Shown here: positions 16,829 to 26,014 of the stretch, piece after piece
Layout of the letters: each line of letters starts with the position of its first letter
Position numbering within the stretch: the first letter of the stretch is position 1
From: an uncultured Lachnospiraceae bacterium
GTDB lineage: Bacteria; Bacillota; Clostridia; Lachnospirales; Lachnospiraceae
Length of the DNA: 64,000 bases
NCBI GenBank assembly: GCA_902789735.1
Contig: CADAOZ010000004.1
Coordinates: 89,425-153,424 of the forward strand
Direction of reading: 5' to 3'
Notes under the pieces: generated by a model
Databases searched by the model: none
What the model was told of the DNA's origin: nothing
Seen by the model: the letters and a program-made list of their open reading frames with translations, nothing else
Translations under genes and position numbers: made by a program

Positions 16829-18653
16829 GGCAGCCACCTCCAATCGCGTGGACCGGGCAGAGCTGGGCGCAGAGGCCGCAGCCGGTGCAGAGACCGGGAT
16901 CGATACAGACCTTACCGTCATTGATCACGATACCGGGACAGCCGATCTCCCGGATACAGCGTTTGCAGCCGATGCACTTGCTCTGGTCAACGGACAGGGG
17001 CTGATCAGGTTTGACCAGGGCAATACAGGGCGATTTAAAGATAATTGCCTTAACGCCCTTCTGTGCCGCGGCACGCACGACAGCGTCCACCGCCTTGTCC
17101 AGCTCCAGCGGATTGACGGTTTCAACGAATTCAAGTCCGATGCCTCTGAGGACCGCTTCAATGGAGACCTTGCTGACCACCTCGCCCATCATGGTCCTGC
17201 CGGTACCGGGATGGGGCTGATGGCCGGTCATGGCCGTGGTGGAGTTATCCAGAATGATGACTGTCATCTCCGCCTGATTATAGACCGCGTTAATGATTCC
17301 TGTGATCGCGGACGCGAAGAATGTGGAATCCCCGACAAAAGCAAAAGCGTTGGTATCCGGTTCTGTCCGGAAGACGCCCTGGGCGATATTGATGCCGGCT
17401 CCCATGCAGAGGCATGTATCGACCATATCAAGGGGCATGGCGTTGCCCAGTGTATAGCAGCCGATATCTCCGCAGAAGATAGTTTTTTTGCCCTTCATGG
17501 CTGTTTTGACCGCATAGAAGGAAGCCCTGTGGGGACATCCGGCGCACAGGACCGGCGGCCGGACCGGGATTTGCGGAGGTTCGGGCATGGCGGCTGTTTC
17601 CGCAGCAGCCCTTCCCAGGAAACTGTCCAGGGCGGCAGCGATCAGGTTGGGAGAATTCTCTCCGGCATTCGCGGCGTCACCGGTCAGTTTGCCTTTGATC
17701 TCCACGTTCAGATGATATTTGCCGGCTATATAGGTCAGTTCCCTTTCAATCACCGGATCCAGTTCCTCCAGGACCAGAACCTCATCCAGATCCTGCAGGT
17801 AAGTCACTGCCAGCTGTTCCGGGAAAGGATGAGGCGTCGCCACTTTGAGAATTCTGGGCGCATCCTCCAGATCCTGCAGGTTATCCAGAGTCAGGGCCAG
17901 GCTGATACCGCCGGCCGCGACACCCTTTCTGGCGGCACCGCTGCCTGCAAAGGAACCCCGTTCCGGAATAATGGCGTTCCGGCTGTATTCGGAGAAGACT
18001 TTGGACAGTTCCACATTCCTGGCCTCGATCTTTTTATGATTGGCATAGGAAAGGCGGGGGAAAATGACCCAGCGGGAGGAATCCTTTTTGAATCCGTCCG
18101 CGCTGTGATGTACATACTCGTCCTCATCCTTTACTTCAATGGAAGCATAGGCGTGGCAGATCCGGGTCGTAGGCCGGAAGAATACGGGGGTGCCGTATTT
18201 CTCAGAAAACTCATAGGCCTCCTGAATCATGTCATAGGCTTCCTGAACGGAACTGGGATCAAAGCAGGGCAGCTTGCTGAAATAAGAATAGTGCCTTGTA
18301 TCCTGCTCTGTCTGGGAGGAAATGGGACCCGGATCGTCAGCGACCAGGATGACCATACCGCCCTTGACGCCGATATATTCCAGGCTCATCAGCGGATCGG
18401 AGGCGACATTGAGACCTACCTGTTTCATGGTGACCAGAACTCTGGCACCCGCGTAGGCGGCGCCGGCTGCCACTTCCATCGCGGACTTTTCATTGACGGA
18501 CCATTCTACATATGTATCCTGGTTCCGGTATTTTGCGATCGTTTCCAGGGTTTCGGTGGAAGGCGTCCCCGGATAACCCGCCGTCAGGTTCACACCTGCC
18601 GCGATGGCCCCGCGGGCTATGGCCGCATTTCCCATGAGGAACTCTGTATGCAT
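16821..18653 (-). CDS. iorA: Indolepyruvate:ferredoxin oxidoreductase, alpha subunit
   Basis: The 610-residue subunit holds the pyrimidine-binding domain (GYPGTPSTETLE) at the start, the TPP-binding domain near 390-520 (CAGCPHR, GDIGCYTLGN, GDSTFFASAITG, LDNSTTAMTG), and two C-terminal [4Fe-4S] ferredoxin motifs, CIGCKRCIREIGCP and CTGCGLCAQLCP. It uses aryl pyruvates made by transamination of Trp, Phe or Tyr. It is the first gene of the five-gene operon. The ATG at 18653 follows GAAAGGAAG; the frame runs 13 codons further up without a ribosome site. Confidence 0.95.
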   Translation of the reverse strand: MHTEFLMGNAAIARGAIAAGVNLTAGYPGTPSTETLETIAKYRNQDTYVEWSVNEKSAMEVAAGAAYAGARVLVTMKQVGLNVASDPLMSLEYIGVKGGMVILVADDPGPISSQTEQDTRHYSYFSKLPCFDPSSVQEAYDMIQEAYEFSEKYGTPVFFRPTTRICHAYASIEVKDEDEYVHHSADGFKKDSSRWVIFPRLSYANHKKIEARNVELSKVFSEYSRNAIIPERGSFAGSGAARKGVAAGGISLALTLDNLQDLEDAPRILKVATPHPFPEQLAVTYLQDLDEVLVLEELDPVIERELTYIAGKYHLNVEIKGKLTGDAANAGENSPNLIAAALDSFLGRAAAETAAMPEPPQIPVRPPVLCAGCPHRASFYAVKTAMKGKKTIFCGDIGCYTLGNAMPLDMVDTCLCMGAGINIAQGVFRTEPDTNAFAFVGDSTFFASAITGIINAVYNQAEMTVIILDNSTTAMTGHQPHPGTGRTMMGEVVSKVSIEAVLRGIGLEFVETVNPLELDKAVDAVVRAAAQKGVKAIIFKSPCIALVKPDQPLSVDQSKCIGCKRCIREIGCPGIVINDGKVCIDPGLCTGCGLCAQLCPVHAIGGGCHD

Positions 18654-18947
18654 GTTTACTTCCTTTCTCAGCTCAGACCGGGACTTTTGCATTCATCCGG
18701 CCGGAGCGCGTTCGTTTTGTTCTTTCTTTTTCCATATCTGAAAACAGATACCGAAAAAAAGCATATGATTAGTATACTCCAGCGCTAAAATCCGTGCAAT
18801 GCAGGAAATCAAACGGTCAATTATGCATCGAAAATCGGAAAATGCTAAAATCCAGCCTGCAAAATCTTTTTTTGAAGAGTATAATGAATATAAGAAAACC
18901 GTAATCCACTGCAGAAACTGCTTAAACTGCAGCAAACAGGAGGTAAG

Positions 18948-20465
18948 ATGAAAAGACAGGCTGGTGTATTGATGGCAGTCAGCAGTCTTCCGTCCAAATA
19001 CGGAATGGGCTGTTTTTCTGTCGAAGCATATAAATTCATAGATTTTCTGGCGGCGTCGGGACAGTCCTGCTGGCAGATCCTTCCCCTCAGTCCCACCGGA
19101 CACGGGGAGCCCTGTGATTCTCCCTACAAAGCTTATTCCGCCTTTGCGGGCAATCCCTATTATATAGATCTGCAGGCCCTCATTGACGACGGCGCCCTGA
19201 CGCAGGAGGAATGTGACGCGATCGACTGGGGCAGCGACCCCTCCACCGTTGACTACGACAAGATGGATCAGTACCGCATAAAACTGCTCCGGACCGCCTA
19301 CGACAGGACCGATCTCAGCACGCATCCGGATTTTGTCCAGTTCTGCGCGGACAACGCCTGGTGGCTGGATGATTACGCCCTGTTCATGTCCCTGAAGGAC
19401 TTCTTCGGAGATATCCCCCATCAGGAATGGCCCGAGGATATCCGCATGCGCTGGGGCTTCGCTCTGGATTACTATAACGAACATCTTTACTTCGACATCG
19501 AATTCCACAAATACCTGCAGTACTATTTCTTCCGCCAGTGGGAAGCGGTCAAGAAGTACGCCAATGAAAGGAATATCCGGATCGTGGGCGATATCCCGAT
19601 CTATGTAGCGCCGGACAGCGCGGATGTATGGGTCCATCCCGAACTCTTCCAGCTGGATGAGGAACATCTGCCGCAGGCCATCGCCGGCTGTCCCCCGGAT
19701 GCTTTTTCCGCCACCGGACAGATCTGGGGCAACCCTCTGTACAGATGGGATTACCATAAATCGACCGGCTACAGCTGGTGGATGTCCCGCCTCTATCAGA
19801 ATTTCCGCCTCTATGACATCATCCGCATCGACCACTTCCGCGGCTTTGACCAGTATTATTCGGTCCCCGCGGACGCGGAGTCTGCCCTGGAAGGCCATTG
19901 GGAAGACGGTCCCGGTATTGACTTCTTCAACTGCATGAACTGGATGCTGGGCCATAAGGATATCATTGCCGAAGACCTGGGCACCATGACCCGGTCCGTA
20001 CGCAAGCTTGTAAGGGATAGCACTTTCCCCAATATGAAAGTCATCCAGTTCGCCTTCGATCCCGAAGATCAGGGCGCTGCCGGAGATTACCTGCCCCACA
20101 ACTTTAACCGCAACTGCGTGGTCTACACCGGTACCCATGACAATGATACCCTGGTGGGATGGTTTAAATCCGCCCCGGAGGAGGTCCGGCAGTTAGCCTG
20201 CGCTTATGTGGGCGTGCCGAACCTGAAGCCTTCCCAGGCCGCCGACGTATTTATCAGCCTGGCCATGACCAGCCACGCCAATATATGTATCATTCCCATA
20301 CAGGACTGGCTGGGACTTGGTACGGAAGCCAGAATGAATGTACCTGCCCGGCAGGCAGGCAACTGGGCATGGCGGATGAAAGCCGGTGCCCTGACAAAGA
20401 AACTCGGTGAGAAGATGCTGCTCACTACCCAGGTTCACGGACGGCTGAACTGGGATAATTTCTGA
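18948..20465 (+). CDS. malQ: 4-alpha-glucanotransferase (GH77)
   Basis: The 505-residue amylomaltase disproportionates maltodextrins by moving glucan chains. It has the GH77 hallmarks: GVLMAVSSLPSKYGMG at the start, GDIPIYVAPDSADVW, the nucleophile Asp in IRIDHFRGFDQYYSVP, the acid/base Glu in IIAEDLGTMT, and GTHDNDTLVGW. The ATG follows AGGAGGTAAG. It is divergent from iorA with about 290 bases between, and ends at a strong terminator facing the S66 peptidase gene. Together with the cytoplasmic amylase it points to internal maltodextrin or glycogen turnover. Confidence 0.96.
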   Translation: MKRQAGVLMAVSSLPSKYGMGCFSVEAYKFIDFLAASGQSCWQILPLSPTGHGEPCDSPYKAYSAFAGNPYYIDLQALIDDGALTQEECDAIDWGSDPSTVDYDKMDQYRIKLLRTAYDRTDLSTHPDFVQFCADNAWWLDDYALFMSLKDFFGDIPHQEWPEDIRMRWGFALDYYNEHLYFDIEFHKYLQYYFFRQWEAVKKYANERNIRIVGDIPIYVAPDSADVWVHPELFQLDEEHLPQAIAGCPPDAFSATGQIWGNPLYRWDYHKSTGYSWWMSRLYQNFRLYDIIRIDHFRGFDQYYSVPADAESALEGHWEDGPGIDFFNCMNWMLGHKDIIAEDLGTMTRSVRKLVRDSTFPNMKVIQFAFDPEDQGAAGDYLPHNFNRNCVVYTGTHDNDTLVGWFKSAPEEVRQLACAYVGVPNLKPSQAADVFISLAMTSHANICIIPIQDWLGLGTEARMNVPARQAGNWAWRMKAGALTKKLGEKMLLTTQVHGRLNWDNF

Positions 20466-20544
20466 TGCCATAAAATAGAAAAACAATTCAGAAAACCAGC
20501 AAAACGAGATCCATCAGAATCTGGCGTCTCAGGACGCGCAGCAT

Positions 20545-20609
20545 AAAAGGCCGGTGACTGTGACCGGCAGAACATTGTTCTGTCCGGCGGTTTCAGTCAC
20601 CGGCCTTTT
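20545..20609. terminator. Bidirectional terminator between malQ and the S66 peptidase gene
   Basis: AAAAGGCCGGTGACTG (20545-20560) pairs perfectly with CAGTCACCGGCCTTTT (20594-20609). The loop region has its own smaller stem (GACCGGCAGAACA / TGTCCGGC). Confidence 0.9.
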
Positions 20610-20665
20610 TATATTTACATGTAAAAGTCATCCCGCGCAGCACAGCCGGGCTAAATCAAAGCTGT

Positions 20666-21511
20666 TCAGCTTCTGAACTGTATCTTCTCGCCGAGCAGGA
20701 CCGCCCTGGCACTGCCCTTATGTCCGACCCATTCCGTTTTCGCAACCGGAACGGAATCCGGTACGATTCCCAGCACCAGTTCTTCTATTGACGGTTCGAG
20801 CTTTTCTCTCTCCATTTCCGTGAAGGTGCCCAGCAGGACTCCCTGCACGCAGTCAAAAACACCAAGCTGCTTATATTGATGCAGGGCCGTGGCCATCTGA
20901 TTAGGGCCTCCGCTCAAAGACTCCAGCAGCAGGATCGCCCCCTGCATACAGGGCCAGTAAGGCGTACCTGCCAGCTTCAGAAAGCAGCGGATGTTGCCGC
21001 CCAGAATCTTCCCTTCCATCTGCTGTCCCCGCATAAACTTCGGACACAGATCTTCCGGCGGAATCACTCCGGACAGGATTCGATCCCGGAAATAAAGTAT
21101 TTGTTCCTCTTTATTTTCCCTGACCAGATTTCTGACCTGATAATTGATGACTGTTTTCCCGGTCTTTGCGATAATGGTGTTCAGGACCGTGGTCAGATCA
21201 CTGTAGCCAAAGAAAGCAGCTCTGCTCTTTCCAATGGTCTCGTAATCCAGATAAGGCAGGACACCGTTGGCCAGGTCTCCTCCGGATACGTCAAAGATGA
21301 ATTCCATGTCCGGATCCGCGAAAAACAGATTCAGAACATCCGCCTTCTCTTTTTCCAGCTTATAGCCTTCCGGATCGAAGAGATAGGGACTCACCTCAAC
21401 AGACAGCCTTTCTCTTTCCAATGTCCGGCACAGCAGGTCAATGATTTCCCTGCGGCCCGGCTGCAGAGGATTGGAACATGCCACTAAGGCAGCTTTTCTT
21501 TTTACAGACAC
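20666..21511 (-). CDS. S66 family peptidase (LD-carboxypeptidase / MccF-like)
   Basis: The 281-residue protein shows the S66 Ser-Glu-His triad: Ser in FFGYSDLTT, Glu in LLLESLSGG, and His in KTEWVGHKGS. Family members trim L,D-linked muropeptides during wall recycling or, like MccF, cleave microcin C-type aminoacyl nucleotides and confer self-immunity. No signal peptide is present, so it acts in the cytosol. The start is GTG at 21511 with AGGAG upstream. It follows the channel gene by 45 bases and may be cotranscribed with it. Confidence 0.85.
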   Translation of the reverse strand: MSVKRKAALVACSNPLQPGRREIIDLLCRTLERERLSVEVSPYLFDPEGYKLEKEKADVLNLFFADPDMEFIFDVSGGDLANGVLPYLDYETIGKSRAAFFGYSDLTTVLNTIIAKTGKTVINYQVRNLVRENKEEQILYFRDRILSGVIPPEDLCPKFMRGQQMEGKILGGNIRCFLKLAGTPYWPCMQGAILLLESLSGGPNQMATALHQYKQLGVFDCVQGVLLGTFTEMEREKLEPSIEELVLGIVPDSVPVAKTEWVGHKGSARAVLLGEKIQFRS

Positions 21512-21556
21512 TGTTTTTCTCCTGTGTACATCTGCAGCGAAAACAATTCCACTGTC

Positions 21557-23608
21557 TCAGTTACTTGCGATTACCACCAGCAGATCATCCGGCAGCAGTT
21601 CATACTCCATCAGTTTCTTTCCGCCCCGGTTATCACCTGTCCATTTTGCCGGATTCAGAACAGGTTCGTTATACTCATGCCTGGTGGATTTCGGATTACG
21701 GTTCACCAGCTGCTGGATCCCGATCAGGACTTCCTGCTTCCTGGCCGCCGCTTCCGACATGGTATAGAAATCTGTCTTTAGGACCGGACCGGTAAAGTTC
21801 ATGTATGTTTTAGCTTTGCGCATATAGATTTCAGAACCGTTATTGCTGAGCAGCTCCTCAAACAGTTCATACAGCTCATGATATTCAGAAATCTGGGTCA
21901 TGATCAGCGCTGTGACAGTACTGCCAACTACGAAATCACTGCGTCCGGTCAGCTCCGCCAGCTTGCGGTTGGCGCCAAGATTCATTTCACATGTGATATT
22001 GAAATCATAATTATGCTTACGCCGGATCTCCCGCAGGTAGATCAGCTGCATCAGGACATGTTCGTCTTCTTTACTCTGCTCTTCCATATCCTCTGTCAGC
22101 AGCATGATGCTGGTGACCTTTTCATCCAGGATCCGGTCCAGCACATCATAGTCGTATACATCCACGTTCTCGACAGGCGTCATCCAGAGCGCTTTATAGT
22201 TTTCCTGATTTGGCAATTTATATTCGTTCAGGTCAATCGGTTCATCATCCGCAAGGACGATCTCAACATCCTTGCACATACCGGCGTAATAGCCGTCCAG
22301 CTCGAACAGGATCTGCTTGAGCATGGGACTGACGCCGACGATCAGAATTTTAACGGGATCCAGATCCAGCAGTTTCCTGGGCCGTATGTGATCTTCCCTG
22401 ATCCGGTGCTCACTCTTACTGTCAGAAAGAATGTTGATCGGATCGTCGTCCTCCTCCAGGATGAAAAATTTGTCGAAATCCTTTAATGTCATTCTCCTGG
22501 GGAATGTCGGGAATGTCAGAAACGTATCCTGTTCCTTTTTCTGATGGACCTCATAATCACGTTCCAGCGCAGAATATCCGGGTGTTTTTGGAATACCGCC
22601 AATCACGATGCTGTCTTCCAGATGATGATTGATCTCATGGATCTTCGTCTGATCTGTCAGGCTGTTGGCAGGGTGTAAATAATCACAGTAAATCTCATTC
22701 CCCTCATAATTGAAAAGCTCGGTATATACATAGGACAGGCCCACCTGTCTGCCGGCTCCAGCTATGATCTTGGCCATGATGCGGGGATAAACGATCAGTT
22801 TCAGTCTCTTGCCGCCGGCCAGCCTGGCTTCCGCCTCATTGGCTTCATCCCTGATGACAGCCGTGATATAGACATCACTGTTATCAATGTCTTCTGCTTC
22901 GATTTCATCCAGCTTGCCTTTACAGGCCAGGATAGCCTTGATCGTTTCAAAGTCATCCATGGCGTTGATAATAATGGACTTGCAGTCGTGCAGGGAGCAG
23001 ATCTCCAGATCGTTGAAATCATAGATACAACCGGTCCTGCAGATCAGTTTTGTATGCCTGTCACTGCCCAGGGCATTATGGATCTCATCCTCCATGTCCA
23101 CAGCCCGTTCCTTATCCATGACAACAACTGGTACCATCCGGTGGTTCTTATTGGCTTCTATCAGTTCTCCCAGAATCGCGATCGTTATGTCGTTATATCC
23201 CAGAACAACTGTATGCCCCTTCTCCAGGACACGTGATTTGCCCTTGGAGAGTGTCTCCATCTTCTCTTCCATGCCGTTGTTCAGGATACCGATCAGGGTA
23301 CCTGTAAACAGAAGACCGAAGATGGTGATCAGGAACATGAAGAAAACATAAAGAAGGTTTCCTTCATCCCCCGCGATCGTACCCGGATCAATGGCGTGCA
23401 GAAAACTCTGCCAGATCGATCCCCTGAGGCCCATATTTCCGACGATTATGGAGACAAGCAGTCCTGCCAGGATGATACACAGTAATGTAAAACCAAGCAG
23501 AACCCCTACTTTCGCGACCATACCTTTGGTCATCAGATTATCAAAGCGGTAGCTGAAACGTTCTTTTAGGGATGGACGCCTGGAGCGCTTTGAACCGCTG
23601 GTGTTCAA
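21557..23608 (-). CDS. CASTOR/POLLUX-like ion channel with RCK/TrkA-N domains
   Basis: The 683-residue protein starts with TTG at 23608 after GGAGGTGACGG. Two strong helices (about 33-58 and 86-110) flank a pore-like loop, as in plant CASTOR and POLLUX nuclear cation channels and their little-studied bacterial relatives. Next come two TrkA-N-type Rossmann regions (VVLGYNDITIAILGELIE near 132; ILIVGVSPMLKQILFELDG near 405) that in RCK channels bind nucleotides or ions and gate the pore. The C-terminus has a short TrkA-C-like part. The ion and ligand are unknown. Bacterial members have been proposed to be K+ or Ca2+ channels; this is inferred only from the family. Confidence 0.83.
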   Translation of the reverse strand: MNTSGSKRSRRPSLKERFSYRFDNLMTKGMVAKVGVLLGFTLLCIILAGLLVSIIVGNMGLRGSIWQSFLHAIDPGTIAGDEGNLLYVFFMFLITIFGLLFTGTLIGILNNGMEEKMETLSKGKSRVLEKGHTVVLGYNDITIAILGELIEANKNHRMVPVVVMDKERAVDMEDEIHNALGSDRHTKLICRTGCIYDFNDLEICSLHDCKSIIINAMDDFETIKAILACKGKLDEIEAEDIDNSDVYITAVIRDEANEAEARLAGGKRLKLIVYPRIMAKIIAGAGRQVGLSYVYTELFNYEGNEIYCDYLHPANSLTDQTKIHEINHHLEDSIVIGGIPKTPGYSALERDYEVHQKKEQDTFLTFPTFPRRMTLKDFDKFFILEEDDDPINILSDSKSEHRIREDHIRPRKLLDLDPVKILIVGVSPMLKQILFELDGYYAGMCKDVEIVLADDEPIDLNEYKLPNQENYKALWMTPVENVDVYDYDVLDRILDEKVTSIMLLTEDMEEQSKEDEHVLMQLIYLREIRRKHNYDFNITCEMNLGANRKLAELTGRSDFVVGSTVTALIMTQISEYHELYELFEELLSNNGSEIYMRKAKTYMNFTGPVLKTDFYTMSEAAARKQEVLIGIQQLVNRNPKSTRHEYNEPVLNPAKWTGDNRGGKKLMEYELLPDDLLVVIASN

Positions 23609-23997
23609 TTTCCGTCACCTCCTGCAAATATTTATGCCTATAAAGCACATTCATATATAATATTTTATACATACAGCACATGACAAGTTTTTTTGTCAGA
23701 CAGTTTCCTATCTGCATGTCTGTACAATTATATATCATTGTAAAAAGGCATTCCATTCTGTTTTATCACTTTACGGCATGTCGTATCATCTTTCACGAGT
23801 ACGAATCCATCTATCGCAAGGCTTTATTTCGCTGTTAATAGCTATTGCTAATATTATATGGATAAAACCAGACTGCAGTTATGATTTTTTTAACACAGAT
23901 TTAACGTGAATGTCTGCATGGTGCAGACCATTTGCTCCTGCGCGCGTCGTATAATGACAATTATGCGAAAAAGCCATAGTAAAGGGAGGAAATGAAA
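23609..23997. other. Divergent gap between the channel and DUF4230 genes
   Basis: This AT-rich 389-base gap holds a TATAAT box at 23950 (rightward, without a clear -35) and a small hairpin GTCTGC-N5-GCAGAC at about 23912-23928 just above it. No gene is seen in it. Confidence 0.5.
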
Positions 23998-24768
23998 ATG
24001 TCAGATTTGCCAAATGTACCGAATGAAGAAGAGTTTCTGGAACGTGTGGAAAAAGCCGCCAGAAAAGGCGCGGCTTCAGGGACCAGAAAAGGACGATTCC
24101 TTTCGCTGATCCCGCTGCTTCTCTTAATTGCTTTAACTGTCTTTCTGTACAACAGGATCACCGGCATATCACATATTTTAGACAGGGAAACACCGGTAGA
24201 AGGCCATGATCTCACATTGGAAAATCATGGACCTATGGGCTATACTGTCGCGGATTTTGCGGAAGCGGTCCTGGGAGATTCTCAGCAGCTCAAAAAACTG
24301 GAAGTATATACAGTCAACATTTCAGATGCTACGACTCTTACGAATACTGGTCTGCTGAACTTCAAAGTGTTCACAAAGACCCAGATTCTGACATATCATG
24401 GCATTGCCACCTATACGGTCGATCTTACCGGTCTGAATGAAGACAGCTTTAAACTCGATGATGAAAACAAAAAGCTGATCATGTATATTCCACATACAGT
24501 CCTGGAAACCATCAATGTTCCCAGTGATCAGATTGAATTCGGTGATACTGAAAGAGGATTCCTGGCTTTTGGTGATATAAAGCTGACCCAGGAGGAATCC
24601 GCCAAGGTACAGACAGAAGCAAGGACAAAAATGGAAGAAAAACTGAAGGAAGAAAAAACTTCTGAAGAAGCAGACCGTTTCGCCAAGATGTCGGTCTGGG
24701 AACTTTATCAGCCGATCATCTCAAACATGGATCCGGAATATCAGCTTGAAGTTGAGTTCTCTGAATAG
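23998..24768 (+). CDS. DUF4230 membrane-anchored protein
   Basis: The 256-residue protein has an acidic N-terminus, a basic patch (GTRKGRF), one membrane helix (about 35-53), and then an outside domain that matches DUF4230: LKKLEVYTVNISD, ATYTVDLTGLNEDSF, IMYIPHTVLETINVPSDQIEFG. The last 60 residues are charged and helical (KVQTEARTKMEEKLKEEK). DUF4230 has no known function. The second ATG (23998) is preferred because GGGAGG sits 8 bases before it, against only 2 for the ATG at 23992. A terminator follows at once. Confidence 0.78.
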   Translation: MSDLPNVPNEEEFLERVEKAARKGAASGTRKGRFLSLIPLLLLIALTVFLYNRITGISHILDRETPVEGHDLTLENHGPMGYTVADFAEAVLGDSQQLKKLEVYTVNISDATTLTNTGLLNFKVFTKTQILTYHGIATYTVDLTGLNEDSFKLDDENKKLIMYIPHTVLETINVPSDQIEFGDTERGFLAFGDIKLTQEESAKVQTEARTKMEEKLKEEKTSEEADRFAKMSVWELYQPIISNMDPEYQLEVEFSE

Positions 24769-24796
24769 ATATAGGATAAATATCTCACAAAACATT

Positions 24797-24840
24797 AAAC
24801 TGCTGTATGCTTTTGGCTTTTCAAAAACATACAGCAGTTT
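24797..24840. terminator. Terminator between the DUF4230 gene and the M50-like gene
   Basis: AAACTGCTGTATG (24797-24809) pairs perfectly with CATACAGCAGTTT (24828-24840), with T-rich flanks on both strands; the genes converge here. Confidence 0.85.
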
Positions 24841-24857
24841 CTTCATTGTTTTTGGGT

Positions 24858-25523
24858 TCACATAACTAACCTGTAAATAAGGACGATTCCATATACTATG
24901 AGCAGGCAGACCGGCGAACCCCTGAGTATGTTACTGATATCCTGGCCGCTGAGCGACATGTGTACAAAAATCGAAATGAATACGTACCAGTAAACAATTG
25001 CCTGCCAGCCTTGTCTGCAGTAATTCAGCAGATAGCTGTGCATAAGGACCAGGGAAGCGGTTCCGCAGATCACAGGCGCCGCGGAAACCAGAACCAGCTG
25101 AATGGCCCGCAGCACAGGGTGCAGGCTGGTCTTGAATTCCACACAGCCAAGCTGCGTTCCCCGCGGGATCAAACTGATCCGGGTCACTCTGGCGCCGGTA
25201 AGCACCGCCAGCAGGGCATGGCTGAATTCATGATGTACAGTTCCGATGAATGTCAGGTAATTTCCTAAATAAAAGGCAGCCGCAGGGCCAAGCGGAACCG
25301 CCAGCAGGCTGATCATGATTTCCGACAGGAATTCAATCAGTTTCCCAATCACCAGAAAGGCGATCCAGCAGATCAGCACATCCAACGCAGCCCTTGTAAA
25401 CATATTCGATTGTATTAATTCCAGGATATTCTCAAATTCCGGCAAGGAAGCCTCCCTTATGACATAACGTTCCAAGCTGCTCATTCGGCCGTCTTCCTGC
25501 AAACCGGTTACCCGGTTTTCCAT
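24858..25523 (-). CDS. M50/site-2-protease-like membrane metallopeptidase
   Basis: This 221-residue protein has about five helices. The second helix region ends in HHEFSHALLA, giving the zinc motif HExxH (HEFSH) in a membrane-embedded place, as in M50 proteases. A second conserved loop, GTQLGCVEFK, fits the family; a later ligand Asp may be in SGQDISN. M50 proteases cut anchored regulators or signal peptides in the membrane. Its ATG shares a base with the flavodoxin stop (TGATG), so the two genes are translationally coupled, an unusual pair. The target is unknown. Confidence 0.75.
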   Translation of the reverse strand: MENRVTGLQEDGRMSSLERYVIREASLPEFENILELIQSNMFTRAALDVLICWIAFLVIGKLIEFLSEIMISLLAVPLGPAAAFYLGNYLTFIGTVHHEFSHALLAVLTGARVTRISLIPRGTQLGCVEFKTSLHPVLRAIQLVLVSAAPVICGTASLVLMHSYLLNYCRQGWQAIVYWYVFISIFVHMSLSGQDISNILRGSPVCLLIVYGIVLIYRLVM

Positions 25524-25933
25524 CAGCCCTCCATCATTTTACGGGCAAACGCCTCCGCCTCATGCAGATCCTGCTGGTTGGGCCTGCCTTTATGCATGGG
25601 ACCGAAAGAACCTCTGCAGTAGAATTCTTCTTTTGCCATGGGGATGTTCTTTTCCGCCAGCAGTTTGGCGACCTGCTTATAAGTGGATTTGACCATACAT
25701 GCTGTACTGAAGTTGACAACTTTACCGACTTTGACGTCTATGTTAGAAATGAACTGCTTAACCTGATTATCTACATCAAAGCCATAAACAGAGCTTCCCA
25801 GGAACAGAAGATCGACATCCTCCAGCAGGGGCACATCGATGGTCTCTGCCGGCAGACCGGTCGCCTTGCTGATGGCAAGGGCCAGTTTCTGTGTATTTCC
25901 GCCTCTTGTATAATATCGGATTGCTGCTTTCAT
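25523..25933 (-). CDS. Flavodoxin-family protein
   Basis: The 136-residue protein has the flavodoxin FMN phosphate loop as YTRGGNTQKLA (in place of T/SxTGxT), LLFLGSSVYGFDVD as the 50s loop, and NFSTACMVKS as the third loop. It matches the short flavodoxins of Clostridia, single-electron carriers or small reductases. Cys79 and Cys107 could form a redox or ligand site but are not a family hallmark. The ATG has an excellent TAGGAGGAAAC site. It is cotranscribed with the M50-like gene. Confidence 0.8.
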   Translation of the reverse strand: MKAAIRYYTRGGNTQKLALAISKATGLPAETIDVPLLEDVDLLFLGSSVYGFDVDNQVKQFISNIDVKVGKVVNFSTACMVKSTYKQVAKLLAEKNIPMAKEEFYCRGSFGPMHKGRPNQQDLHEAEAFARKMMEG

Positions 25934-26014
25934 ATATGTTTCCTCCTAACGAATTTAGCTCAATTCAATTTTACGCAACGATATTAGCACGCAAACATAT
26001 ATATGTCAATATTT

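Noticed and set aside
18693..20138. A 481-codon frame opposite malQ
   Set aside because: malQ is certain on the plus strand with all catalytic motifs; the antisense product looks like no protein family.
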